This document shows, piece by piece, positions 28,245-37,212 of a stretch of DNA of 64,000 nucleotides (within the stretch, counting starts at the first letter, position 1; each line of letters begins with the position of its first letter). Source of the stretch: an uncultured Schlesneria sp. (lineage in GTDB: Bacteria > Planctomycetota > Planctomycetia > Planctomycetales > Planctomycetaceae); NCBI GenBank assembly GCA_903840265.1, contig CAIMFH010000132.1:1-64000 (forward strand), given 5' to 3'. The notes below the pieces were generated by a model. That model did not search any database, had not been told where the DNA came from, and worked only from the letters and a program-made list of their open reading frames with translations. The translations under genes and the position numbers were made by a program.

Positions 28245-30638
28245 GTGATCCGATCCTCCTGCCTGGTTTGGTGCTGCGCCATCGTCTGGGGTGCGACACC
28301 GGCATTCTCGGCCGATTCGGTGCCGTCATTTGTGAATGACGTGGAGCCCGTGCTGACTCGGTTCGGCTGCAATCAGGGAGCGTGCCACGGAAAGGGAGCC
28401 GGCCAGAACGGATTCCGACTGTCGCTCCGCGGGTATGCGCCGGAACTGGATCACGGCTGGATCGTGAAAGAACAAGAAGGCCGACGTGTCAGTTTGGTCG
28501 TCCCCGAGGATAGCCTGCTGCTGCGCAAGCCACTCGGTGAAGTGCCGCATGGTGGTGCGAAGTTGCTCGATCCTGGCTCGAAGGCCCATCAGGTCTTGCT
28601 GGAGTGGTTGAAAGCAGGCGCACCGGCACCAGTCAAAGGCGAGTCGCAGATCACTGGCCTGACCGTGACTTCGAGCGGAGCAGCCGCTGCGGCCGATGTG
28701 CAAACGAAGAAAGTGGGCGATCAGCTGCAGTTGATTGTCACGGCGAAGTATTCGGATGGATCGACTCGTGATGTGACATGGTTGACTCAGTTCGCTTCCA
28801 ATGACGCTGGACTGGTGGAAGTTGATTCTCATGGCAAGCTGAAAGTCCTGCGTCACGGTGAAACCGCCGTTCGTGCTCATTACCAGGGGCAGGTTGCGGT
28901 GCAGGTGATCTCGGTCCCCTTCGACCGACCAGCAGTTGCTCAAACAGCGAACAGCGCTACACCTGGGAACTTCATCGATGAACACGTCTTCGCCAAGTTG
29001 ACGGCACTCCGCATCCCCGCCTCGGCAGCAGTGTCGGATGAGGCATTCATCAGACGGGTGTTCCTCGACACGATCGGCACATTGCCGACGGAAGCCGAAG
29101 TCGAGGCATTCCTGGCGGACACTCGATCTGACAAGCGAGCACAGCTCATCGAATCCCTGTTGCAGCGTCCTGAGTTCGTGGACCTCTGGACGATGCTGAT
29201 GGCGGATCTGTTTCAGAACCGCAAGGAGCGAGATCACGATGTCCGCGGTGTGAAAGGCGTCCGGGCGTTCCATCAATGGTTGCGAACTCAAGTGGCCGCG
29301 AATCGTCCCTGGGACGAATTGGTTCGCGCGGTACTGACATCGTCTGGAGACAGCGACCAGCATCCTGAAGTTGGCTACTACGTCGTTACGATTGGCGAGT
29401 TCCGCCAGACGCAGCAGTCGGATGTTGTCGCCAGCGTGGCTCAGGCGTTTCTGGGAACTCGAATTGGCTGTGCCAAGTGCCACAACCATCCGCTCGAGAA
29501 GTACACGCAGGACGATTACTACCACTTCGCCGCGTTCTTTTCTCGAGTCGCCTTTGATCGCCAGTCGCCGCAAATGGGCAAAACTGATTTGATCCAGGCA
29601 ACAGAGCATCAACAGAACCAGCAGCGGCATCGGGCCAACTTGCAGAAGCAACTGGCCGAGAAAGAGGCAACTCCTGTCCCTGAAAAGGAAGAAGATGCCA
29701 AGCAGCGAGAGCAGCAACTGACGGAACTGCGCAAGCAGATCGAAGGTGTTGCCGCCGATATCGAACGCGTCAGGATGTCGCCGATCACCGTGGGGCAGCC
29801 GCGGACCAATGAACAGTTGAAAGCTCAACCGCTGGATCGAGCGAACCTGGCAATCGAGCCGGGCAGCGACCCGCGTGTCGCGCTGGTCGACTGGATGACC
29901 AGCGGTCGGAACGAATCGTTCAACGGCAGTATCGTCAATCGGATCTGGCAACATTACATGGGTGTCGGCCTCGTCGAACCGGTGGACGATATTCGAGCAA
30001 GCAATCCTCCGTCGAATCCGCCGTTGTGGAAAGCCCTGAACGAAGACTTCGCCGCTCATGGGTTCGACATGAAGCACCTGATGCGGACAATTTTGAATTC
30101 GCGAGCGTATCAGACGAGTTCCGAAACGTTGGCCGAGAATGAAGCCGATACCAAGTTCTATTCACACTACTTCGCTCGTCGACTTCCCGCCGAACTGTTG
30201 CTGGATGCCTTCAGCCAGGTGACCGCGATTCCCGATCAGTTCCCCGGCTATCCCGAAGGCCTACGGGCTCAGCAGTTGGCCGATCCGGGCTTGGATTCGT
30301 ATTTCCTGCGTCTGTTTGGGCGATCAGATCGAGTAACGGCGTGTGCCTGCGAACGGCAAGGTGACGTGACGATGTCGCAACTGTTGCATCTGCAGAACGG
30401 TGACACGATATCCCGGAAGATCGAAGCAGGAAACGGCTATCTTGCCGAGATGCTGAAGTCGACGCCAGACAACGCCGTTGCAATCAACAGATTGTTCTTA
30501 ACGACATTGTCGCGCAAGCCAAACCAGACAGAGATCAACGCGATCACAGGCCAATTGAATCAAGGATCGCGGGAAGACATCTTCCGCGATTTGATGTGGG
30601 CGTTGCTGAATTCCAAGGAATTTTCATTCAATCACTGA
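28245..30638 (+). CDS. DUF1549/DUF1553 exported cytochrome-like protein
   Basis: The 797-residue protein starts with a signal peptide (SSCLVWCCAIVWGATPAFSA) and an N-terminal planctomycete cytochrome-like segment with CNQGACHGKG. A bacterial Ig-like domain follows (DVTWLTQFASNDAGLVEVDS, near residue 195). Then come DUF1549, with a haem-type motif GCAKCHNHP near residue 411, and DUF1553 (SIVNRIWQHYMGVGLVEPVD). A coiled-coil insertion (EKEATPVPEKEEDAKQREQQ) splits the middle. The frame is open from a TTG at 28167, but the GTG at 28245 gives a proper leader. Proteins of this kind are abundant in Planctomycetes with unproven redox function. It probably forms an operon with the DUF4058 and DUF1501 genes. 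Confidence 0.88.
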   Translation: MIRSSCLVWCCAIVWGATPAFSADSVPSFVNDVEPVLTRFGCNQGACHGKGAGQNGFRLSLRGYAPELDHGWIVKEQEGRRVSLVVPEDSLLLRKPLGEVPHGGAKLLDPGSKAHQVLLEWLKAGAPAPVKGESQITGLTVTSSGAAAAADVQTKKVGDQLQLIVTAKYSDGSTRDVTWLTQFASNDAGLVEVDSHGKLKVLRHGETAVRAHYQGQVAVQVISVPFDRPAVAQTANSATPGNFIDEHVFAKLTALRIPASAAVSDEAFIRRVFLDTIGTLPTEAEVEAFLADTRSDKRAQLIESLLQRPEFVDLWTMLMADLFQNRKERDHDVRGVKGVRAFHQWLRTQVAANRPWDELVRAVLTSSGDSDQHPEVGYYVVTIGEFRQTQQSDVVASVAQAFLGTRIGCAKCHNHPLEKYTQDDYYHFAAFFSRVAFDRQSPQMGKTDLIQATEHQQNQQRHRANLQKQLAEKEATPVPEKEEDAKQREQQLTELRKQIEGVAADIERVRMSPITVGQPRTNEQLKAQPLDRANLAIEPGSDPRVALVDWMTSGRNESFNGSIVNRIWQHYMGVGLVEPVDDIRASNPPSNPPLWKALNEDFAAHGFDMKHLMRTILNSRAYQTSSETLAENEADTKFYSHYFARRLPAELLLDAFSQVTAIPDQFPGYPEGLRAQQLADPGLDSYFLRLFGRSDRVTACACERQGDVTMSQLLHLQNGDTISRKIEAGNGYLAEMLKSTPDNAVAINRLFLTTLSRKPNQTEINAITGQLNQGSREDIFRDLMWALLNSKEFSFNH

Positions 30639-30656
30639 TTGGTGGCGAGACGGCAA

Positions 30657-31391
30657 ATGCCCGTACATGATTGGACAAAAACGGATGCAGCGACGTTTCA
30701 TGCGTTCCACACAGCGTGGATCACGCATCTGAGCGAAGCCTTGAACAGAGGATTGCTTCCCACCGGATACTACGCGCTTCCCGAGCAACATGCTGGCAGC
30801 CGGATCGCTGATGTCTTGGCACTCCACTCACCAGAAACAGAACTGGCTGAGGGAACAGACAACCAAGGTGGACTCATCGTCGCAGACGCTCCACCGAAAA
30901 CGCAACGAAGGCTGATGGCATCTACCTTGCGTTCGTTGCAACGAACGCTTGCCGTGCGGCATGTCAGTGGGCATCAAATCGTCGCCTTAATGGAAATCGT
31001 GTCTCCCGCCAACAAGGACCGCCGATCCCACGTCGAGGAATTTGTCAACAAGGCAGAGGCGGCATTGCTGCAGTCTGTTCACGTTATGGTTGCCGACTTG
31101 CTTCCGCCCGGCAAATATGACCCATCGGGCATGCATGGGGCAATCTGGGATTGCTTTGATGATGAAGCCTATGTGCTTCCCTCAAATCAGCCGCTAACGT
31201 TGGCTTCATACACTGCAGATTCCCAACCGATCGCCTACGTGGAGCATCTGGCGGTTGGGAATGAGATGATCGATATGCCCCTATTTTTGAGTTCGAACCG
31301 ATACATCAATGTGCCAATGGGCATGACCTATCAAGCTGCTTTTCAAGGCTTGCCGTCGTTCGTGCGAGATCGCTTGGATCAATCGAAATAG
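30657..31391 (+). CDS. DUF4058 family protein
   Basis: The 244-residue protein begins with the family signature MPVHDWTKTDAATFHAFH and continues with the core ALHSPETE and LVEIVSPANK-like segment (ALMEIVSPANKDRRSHVEEF). DUF4058 proteins are small cytoplasmic proteins widespread in Cyanobacteria and Planctomycetes, and their fold suggests a relation to restriction-endonuclease-like proteins (family-level idea, not proven). No signal peptide is seen, in contrast to its exported neighbours. The ATG at 30657 lies 18 bp after the previous stop; the ribosome site is weak. Its place between the DUF1549 and DUF1501 genes is unusual. Confidence 0.82.
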   Translation: MPVHDWTKTDAATFHAFHTAWITHLSEALNRGLLPTGYYALPEQHAGSRIADVLALHSPETELAEGTDNQGGLIVADAPPKTQRRLMASTLRSLQRTLAVRHVSGHQIVALMEIVSPANKDRRSHVEEFVNKAEAALLQSVHVMVADLLPPGKYDPSGMHGAIWDCFDDEAYVLPSNQPLTLASYTADSQPIAYVEHLAVGNEMIDMPLFLSSNRYINVPMGMTYQAAFQGLPSFVRDRLDQSK

Positions 31392-31422
31392 CGATCAACA
31401 GATCGCCGTTGAAAGAACTATC

Positions 31423-32757
31423 ATGCTCGACATCACTCTCTCGTCCGATCGAACCAAGCTCTGCAACGGCGCGTCGCGACGTGACTTCTTGCAGGTCGGC
31501 AGCCTGGGCCTGTGCGGCGTGTCGCTGGCGAGCGTGCTGCGGCAAGAAGCGCAAGCGGCTGAATCAAAAGGGGCCGCTTCAACGGCTCGAGCCAAGTCGG
31601 TCATTCTGGTTTACCTGAGTGGCGGGTTGACCCATCACGATAGCTTCGACATGAAGCCCGAAGCACCCGCAGAGATCCGCGGCAAGTACTCGCCCATCGC
31701 CTCGAATGTCTCGGGGATCCAAGTCTGCGAACTGCTGCCAAAGATGGCGGGTTGCATGGATAAGGTCGCTCTGGTTCGGTCGGGGGCTCATAACAACGAT
31801 CACCATGAAACGGCGACGAACTGGGTGTTGTCGGGCCGATTCGGATCACCGTTCGGAGACTATCCCGCGATCGGAGCGGTGGCCGCTCACGAGCTTGGGT
31901 TTAACGGCGTGCTACCTCCCTACATGGCCATCCCGCGCAATCCGTCGTTCACATGGGAACTGGGCCGAAGTGCCTTCTTAGGAGGTCGCTACGAATCCTT
32001 TAGAACGGGCGATCCCAACGCGGAAAACTTCGGTGTGAAGGATGTCGCGGTCGCCAATCGCGATTCGACTCGAGACGACCGTCGCAAGACGTTCCTCTCC
32101 ACCATCGATCAACTCAGCGACAAGGTGCGCGGGAACGACCAACTGGCGACATACGACGAGTTCCGTGGTCGTGCCGCCGAAATGATTTTGTCGCCGCAGG
32201 CTCAATCGGCGTTCGCGATTGAGAAGGAAGACATCAAGTTGCGTGATCGATACGGTCGCAATACCTTTGGTCAAAGCTGCTTGATGGCTCGACGATTGGT
32301 CGAAGGTGGCGTTCGGTTCGTGACCGTCAACTACGGCGGTTGGGATCATCACGGCAAGATTTTTGAAGCGTGCGACAAGAAGCTTCCGGAGTTTGACCTC
32401 GGTTACTCCGCCTTGATTGAAGACCTGGCAGCACGCGGGATGCTCAAGGACACGCTGGTGGCCTGCTTCGGCGAATTCGGTCGCACACCGCTGATCAATA
32501 AAGACGCTGGCCGCGATCATTGGGGACCGGCAGCAAGCCTGCTGTTCGCCGGAGCGGGAGTGCAGCCCGGCAAGGTGATCGGCGCAACCGATAAGCAGGG
32601 GGCTCATGTCACGACACGGCCTTATGCCCCGGCGGATGTCTGCTACACCATCCTGGACTCACTGGGCGTCGATCCTCACGTTTCGTTGATGACACCCGAT
32701 GGCCGCGCGATTGATGCCTTGGAAGAAGGCGAGTTGATGACTCCTTTGTTTAGTTGA
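31423..32757 (+). CDS. DUF1501 domain protein, Tat-exported
   Basis: The 444-residue protein has a twin-arginine leader (SRRDFLQVGSLGLCGVSLAS) and the DUF1501 motifs YLSGGLTHHDSFDMKP, NYGGWDHHG, GEFGRTP and GRDHWG. It is probably co-transcribed with the upstream DUF1549/DUF1553 and DUF4058 genes, the usual partner arrangement for this family apart from the DUF4058 insertion. GAAAGAAC precedes the ATG. The conserved His/Asp residues fit a metal site of the alkaline-phosphatase-like clan; substrate is unknown. Confidence 0.9.
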   Translation: MLDITLSSDRTKLCNGASRRDFLQVGSLGLCGVSLASVLRQEAQAAESKGAASTARAKSVILVYLSGGLTHHDSFDMKPEAPAEIRGKYSPIASNVSGIQVCELLPKMAGCMDKVALVRSGAHNNDHHETATNWVLSGRFGSPFGDYPAIGAVAAHELGFNGVLPPYMAIPRNPSFTWELGRSAFLGGRYESFRTGDPNAENFGVKDVAVANRDSTRDDRRKTFLSTIDQLSDKVRGNDQLATYDEFRGRAAEMILSPQAQSAFAIEKEDIKLRDRYGRNTFGQSCLMARRLVEGGVRFVTVNYGGWDHHGKIFEACDKKLPEFDLGYSALIEDLAARGMLKDTLVACFGEFGRTPLINKDAGRDHWGPAASLLFAGAGVQPGKVIGATDKQGAHVTTRPYAPADVCYTILDSLGVDPHVSLMTPDGRAIDALEEGELMTPLFS

Positions 32758-32914
32758 GGGGTAACGTCAACGAGCTCTTTGGCGCGGAACAGATTGCTAA
32801 AATGGAGTCAGTTGGAACGTCAGGGCTGACGAATCAAACTCCCGCGCTATAATTCGCGCGTCTGCAATTCGCCTGCGAATTTCTATCGGCGATTGAATCG
32901 ACAACGAGGATCCA

Positions 32915-33298
32915 ATGGCCACCATCGAGCGAATTCCCGAGCTGATTACCGATCCTGAAAAATATGCAGGGATCGAGCAACTCCGCAAATTTGCGGAATT
33001 GATGGATGGCCAATTCCAGATCCCTGGCACAAATATCCAGTTTGGATTGGATGCGATCGTCGGCCTGATCCCAGGGATTGGCGATTTGATCGCGGGAGCA
33101 TTCTCGTTGTGGCTGATCGGAGAAGCTCGACGACTGGGCGCTCCCAAATGGATCCTGGCGAGGATGTATTGGAACGTCGCCGTTGACGTTGGAATCGGAG
33201 CGGTCCCCATCGTCGGCGATATGTTCGACGTCGTCTGGAAAGCGAATCGCAAAAACATCGCTCTCTTAAGCCGTCACTTCTGCCGCCCGGTTCCGTGA
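32915..33298 (+). CDS. DUF4112 membrane protein
   Basis: The 127-residue protein matches DUF4112: an amphipathic N-terminus (IEQLRKFAELMDGQFQIPGT), the conserved first hydrophobic segment GLDAIVGLIPGIGDLIAGAF, then VDVGIGAVPIVGDMFDVVWK and a basic end (ANRKNIALL). Two membrane segments, each with a PxxGD motif, are predicted. Function is unknown; homologues are common in bacteria. GAGGAT lies 4-9 nt before the ATG. It is monocistronic by spacing. Confidence 0.88.
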   Translation: MATIERIPELITDPEKYAGIEQLRKFAELMDGQFQIPGTNIQFGLDAIVGLIPGIGDLIAGAFSLWLIGEARRLGAPKWILARMYWNVAVDVGIGAVPIVGDMFDVVWKANRKNIALLSRHFCRPVP

Positions 33299-33611
33299 GA
33301 CCGTTGAGGGTAGCCGCGGGACCTGACGCCCGACATTCGAATCGATTCTTCGCAATCTTTCACGACTTTAATCTTCGAAGCGTGAGCGCTCGGATTTAAG
33401 GTTCGTGGCCAACAATTCGGCATAGTGTTCGCATTTCGCGGCCTTGTCGTGCTCGCCTCGGTCGGGAATTGATCTCTCGCCATCACCGCCATGCGGTTAG
33501 GAGGCTCGCGCACCGAATGTTGTGTGCAGCGATGAGCGTGGATCTGCCTGAACGTTCGAACATCGATCAGATCCGTGATTTCATCGAAATGTGGACTGCG
33601 GGGTATCAGAC
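33299..33611. other. intergenic region with a possible decayed coding stretch
   Basis: No intact gene is supported in these 313 bp. On the reverse strand, 33368-33496 holds a 42-codon stop-free stretch with coding-like composition (e.g. EHDKAAKCEHYAELLATN) but without a start codon and with a stop directly upstream. It may be the tail of a degraded gene. No terminator or clear promoter was found. Confidence 0.3.
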
Positions 33612-34829
33612 ATGATGAGCGTCCGAAATCGGCTCGGTTTGTATGGGTCTTACTTTTTAGGAATGGCCGGGATCGGATTCACTCTCCCTTTCCTTCCATT
33701 GTTCCTCGCCGAACGCGGATTAAGTGATCGGGCGATCGGATTTGTCTCGACGATTGCGGCAGTCGCCGGCCTAGCCCAATTCCCATTAGGTGTCTGGTCC
33801 GATCATATCGGTCGACGCAAACCGTTCTTGATCGCGGCCCTTGCCCTACTGGCGGTCTCCACGTTCGCCCTGCCCTTGGCTCGCAATGCGATTGTGCTGA
33901 GCTTGTTGGTGGTCCTGTTTGCCGAGAACGGTCTGTGTCGAGCAACCGTTGAGAGTTTTGCAGGTGCCGAGGCTGCTCATCTGGCACCAAAGGGAGAAAT
34001 CGGTCGAGCCTTGGGGATGTTGCGATTCTGGCGACCCGTCGCCATTGTCCTCGTGGCGCTGATCGGCGGATTGGTGGTCGAGAAGTACGGCTTAGAAGCG
34101 ATGCTCTGGCCACTGGCGGTGATTCAGACACTCGCCGTATTGGCCGCATTGTTGATTCAAAATGACAAACCGGGCAACGACGCGACGAGCGACCAGGAAG
34201 TCAAAGCGGCGCATGGCTCTGGTCGCGGTTTTCGCGATCCCGTCTTGTGGACGTTCGTGCTCGCCATGGTGCTCTTTCATGTTGGGAATGCCCCGGGTGG
34301 CGTCTATCTGGGCCTCTATCTGAAACGAGAGCTGCACGCGCCGGATCGCTATCTCCCTTATGCATTTATTATCAGCATGGTTGCCTGGATGCTGGCAATT
34401 CGTCTCGTGGGACGCATCGCAGATCAAATGGGTCGTCGACCGCTGTTGATCGTGGGTTGGGCCGTCATGTCGTTGCGACTTGGACTCATCGCTATCGCAC
34501 AAACGGCAGAGCAAGTTCTGGCCGTCCAGATCTTGGATGGAGTGGCGCAATCACTATTTGCGGTCACAGCAGCAGCGTGGGTGACTGATCGATTGGCGGA
34601 CCCGCGTCGAGTCGGAGAAGCCCAAGTCTTAGTCGGTTCGGCTCTCGTTTTCGGTTCGGCCGTCGGCCCCCTGTTATCGGGTCTAGTCATCGACTCGCTC
34701 GGTTATCGAGGGACATTCGGTCTGCTGGGTGGAATCGGCGCCATTGCGACGCTGATCGTCACGCTGCTGATTCCGGAAACGCTGAGCGATACGAACTCAT
34801 CTCCTGTGGTTGCGGAGGTAGCAGCGTGA
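33612..34829 (+). CDS. MFS transporter, drug/sugar-efflux type
   Basis: The 405-residue permease has 12 predicted helices and two copies of motif A: GVWSDHIGRRKPFL near residue 60 and GRIADQMGRRPLLI near residue 270. These place it among tetracycline-resistance-like MFS proteins; the substrate cannot be told. The open frame begins at a GTG at 33591, but the ATG at 33612 gives the usual short N-terminus before the first helix. It overlaps the metallophosphoesterase gene by 4 bp (GTGA), so the two are translationally coupled. It begins the four-gene cluster that ends with the ion-channel gene. Confidence 0.85.
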   Translation: MMSVRNRLGLYGSYFLGMAGIGFTLPFLPLFLAERGLSDRAIGFVSTIAAVAGLAQFPLGVWSDHIGRRKPFLIAALALLAVSTFALPLARNAIVLSLLVVLFAENGLCRATVESFAGAEAAHLAPKGEIGRALGMLRFWRPVAIVLVALIGGLVVEKYGLEAMLWPLAVIQTLAVLAALLIQNDKPGNDATSDQEVKAAHGSGRGFRDPVLWTFVLAMVLFHVGNAPGGVYLGLYLKRELHAPDRYLPYAFIISMVAWMLAIRLVGRIADQMGRRPLLIVGWAVMSLRLGLIAIAQTAEQVLAVQILDGVAQSLFAVTAAAWVTDRLADPRRVGEAQVLVGSALVFGSAVGPLLSGLVIDSLGYRGTFGLLGGIGAIATLIVTLLIPETLSDTNSSPVVAEVAA

Positions 34830-35890
34830 TCGAAGAAAAATCACGACCGGTTACCGTGATGGTTCCTGGCGATTTGCATCTCACGGATGCCGGACTTCCG
34901 AACCATCAAATCGCCAAGTGGGTCGTCGATCAGGCGAATAACTTGATCAAGCCCGATTTCGTGCAGTTCATTGGTGACAACGTTCAAGACGCCACGCTGA
35001 GTCAATTCGCACTGTTTCGCCAACTCACCGATCGTCTTCAATGCGAATGGTTCGCCCTCGTGGGTGACCATGACGTACATGCTGATCCAAATGCAGACGG
35101 ATTTCGTGCCACTGTCGGTGAAACTTGGGGCTCGTTCCGTCTGGGTGGCTATCGCTTCATCCGATTGAACACGCAGGAAGCGAAACCCGTGGGCATGTCG
35201 GATGAACAATTGGCATGGTTTCGCAACGAACTTGCCGATGGACAGCGGCTCAATGATCGCATCGTCATCTTTCAACACAACTACGCTTATCAGATCTGGG
35301 AGGACTTTGCCGGGCCTGGCATTGACGACTGGCGGGTACTCACGCAGTCGGCTCGGATCGAAGCGTTATTTTGCGGTCATACCCACTACTGGCAGGTCGC
35401 CAATGATGGTCGCAACGTCCATATCGCGACACGCTCCATCGGCGATCCCGAAGGGGGTGACGCCGGGTATCTGCTGATCTGCCTGCATGGTTCGAACTTG
35501 GGGGTTGTCTATCGGACACCTCAGGACCAAGGGCCCGTGATTGTCATTCTGCAACCCCGCGCCGCGATCCTTTGCACCGGTTCCTCGCAGGTCACCCACG
35601 GCGAAGCTCAAGTGACGACTCAGATCTGGTCGGAGCGGGGAGTTGCAGAGGTCACTGCGAGCATCGACGATGGGCTGCCGCTCCGACTTCGTGATCAGAC
35701 ACAGGGACGATGGGGTATCGCCTTTGATGCCGAAGTATTGGCCAAGGGGATTCATCACCTTACAGTGCGTGCGACTGATCGAAGCGGCGATTCCAGTGAG
35801 CAGACCATCTCATTTGTCGTCGATCAAACGGGGCGATATACAGCCGTTCCTTGTGTTTCTCCAACAGTCCTTACGACGAACTTCTGTTGA
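34826..35890 (+). CDS. calcineurin-like metallophosphoesterase
   Basis: All five metal-binding motifs of the superfamily are present: GDLH (15-18), GDN (50-52), GDHD (80-83, in place of GNHD), H151 in FQHN, and GHTH (184-187). This supports a di-metal phosphoesterase active site. The first 240 residues form the catalytic domain, and a C-terminal beta domain (about 250-354) resembles an Ig-like or carbohydrate-binding module. No signal peptide is seen, so it should act in the cytoplasm. The class includes cyclic-nucleotide phosphodiesterases with similar GDxH/GHTH spacing, but the substrate is open. It starts with GTG and overlaps the MFS gene. Confidence 0.85.
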   Translation: MIEEKSRPVTVMVPGDLHLTDAGLPNHQIAKWVVDQANNLIKPDFVQFIGDNVQDATLSQFALFRQLTDRLQCEWFALVGDHDVHADPNADGFRATVGETWGSFRLGGYRFIRLNTQEAKPVGMSDEQLAWFRNELADGQRLNDRIVIFQHNYAYQIWEDFAGPGIDDWRVLTQSARIEALFCGHTHYWQVANDGRNVHIATRSIGDPEGGDAGYLLICLHGSNLGVVYRTPQDQGPVIVILQPRAAILCTGSSQVTHGEAQVTTQIWSERGVAEVTASIDDGLPLRLRDQTQGRWGIAFDAEVLAKGIHHLTVRATDRSGDSSEQTISFVVDQTGRYTAVPCVSPTVLTTNFC

Positions 35891-35902
35891 AAGATTGCCG
35901 AT

Positions 35903-37168
35903 ATGTCTGAGTCCGTCACGTTTTGGCTGACGATCATCGTCTTTGCGGTGACTTATCTGGGCCTGGCCCTGGGCGGGTTTCCTGGTTTGCGAATCGATCG
36001 CACCGGCATCGCATTGACCGGGGCCGCCGCCGTTCTGGGGTGCCGTCTGCTCAACTTCGATGAAGCGGTACAATCAGTCGACTTCGCCACGATCGTTCTC
36101 TTGCTGGGGATGATGATCGTCGTCGAATATCTAAGGCGAGCCGACTTTTTCGACATACTGGCAGGCCGCGCTCTGGCGCATGTGCATCAGCCTTCGACCC
36201 TATTGGCTGTTGTCATGGCATTGTCCGGAGTCCTGTCGGCGTTACTCGTCAACGATGTGGTCTGCCTCGCGCTGACACCCCTGGTACTCCATGTCACGCG
36301 GCATCTGAAGATCGATCCCAAGCCCCACTTGATCGGATTGGCGATTGCATCCAATGTCGGATCGACGGCGACTCTGACAGGCAATCCCCAGAACATGATT
36401 ATTGGCGGCCTGTCGCAGATCAGCTATCTACGATTCGCAGCAAAACTGGCTCCGATCGCGATCGTGGGCCTCGTTGTTTCCTACTTGATCACGCTGGTGC
36501 TGTTTCGCTCGGCGTTGAATGCGGGACAAAGTGACAACTTGCATCTCGGTGACAAACCTGCGGACGAACCCGCACCGATGAACTCCAAGAAGAAATCGCT
36601 GCTGATCAAGAGCTTGATCGTGACCTCGGCTGCCGTCGCGTTGTTCTTCGCGGGGGCTCCCATGGCAATTGTCGCCCTTGGAGCAGCCGCTATCTTGCTG
36701 CTCGATCGGGTTAAGCCGGAGAAAATCTACCATCGTGTTGACTGGGGCTTGCTGGTCATGTTCGCGGGACTTTTTGTCGTCGTCCACGCCTTTGAAGTTC
36801 ACGTGATGCACTATGCGGGCGTCGATAAATGGACCGTTCTTCGCTCCTCTCCGATTGCCATGTTGAGTGCTGCCTCTGCAATCTTGTCGAATCTCGTGTC
36901 AAATGTGCCCGCGGTCTTGCTGTTTAAGCCGATCATCCCTGATATGCCTGGCGAGATACAGGAAACAGCCTGGCTGGCGTTGGCGATGTCGAGCACGCTG
37001 GCCGGAAACCTGACGGTGCTTGGATCGGTTGCGAATTTGATTGTGGTCGAAAAGGCACGCAAATCCGGCGTGATCATCACTCTCGCCGACTACTGCCGGG
37101 CGGGTATTCCTGTGACGATCGTGACATTGCTGATCGGCATGGCCTGGCTGGCGCTGGCGACTTATTAA
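35903..37168 (+). CDS. SLC13/ArsB-type anion permease
   Basis: The 421-residue protein has about 11 membrane segments and the ion-transporter-superfamily signature TATLTGNPQNMIIGG near residue 150, with a related repeat segment near the C-terminus (ALAMSSTLAGNLTVLGSVAN). This pattern is shared by ArsB, NhaD-type and SLC13/P-protein permeases for anions such as dicarboxylates, sulfate or arsenite, or for Na+/H+ exchange. GAAAGA precedes the ATG by 8 nt. It starts 12 bp after the phosphoesterase gene and is followed 44 bp later by the ion-channel gene, so the four genes look like one operon. Confidence 0.87.
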   Translation: MSESVTFWLTIIVFAVTYLGLALGGFPGLRIDRTGIALTGAAAVLGCRLLNFDEAVQSVDFATIVLLLGMMIVVEYLRRADFFDILAGRALAHVHQPSTLLAVVMALSGVLSALLVNDVVCLALTPLVLHVTRHLKIDPKPHLIGLAIASNVGSTATLTGNPQNMIIGGLSQISYLRFAAKLAPIAIVGLVVSYLITLVLFRSALNAGQSDNLHLGDKPADEPAPMNSKKKSLLIKSLIVTSAAVALFFAGAPMAIVALGAAAILLLDRVKPEKIYHRVDWGLLVMFAGLFVVVHAFEVHVMHYAGVDKWTVLRSSPIAMLSAASAILSNLVSNVPAVLLFKPIIPDMPGEIQETAWLALAMSSTLAGNLTVLGSVANLIVVEKARKSGVIITLADYCRAGIPVTIVTLLIGMAWLALATY

Positions 37169-37212
37169 CTGACGCCTCGACACCAACAACTCGCCTCGGA
37201 GACTGTCCCGAC

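Noticed and set aside
28326-30077. 583-codon reverse-strand open frame
   Set aside because: It runs antisense to the DUF1549/DUF1553 gene; the forward product has clear domains and the reverse product has none.
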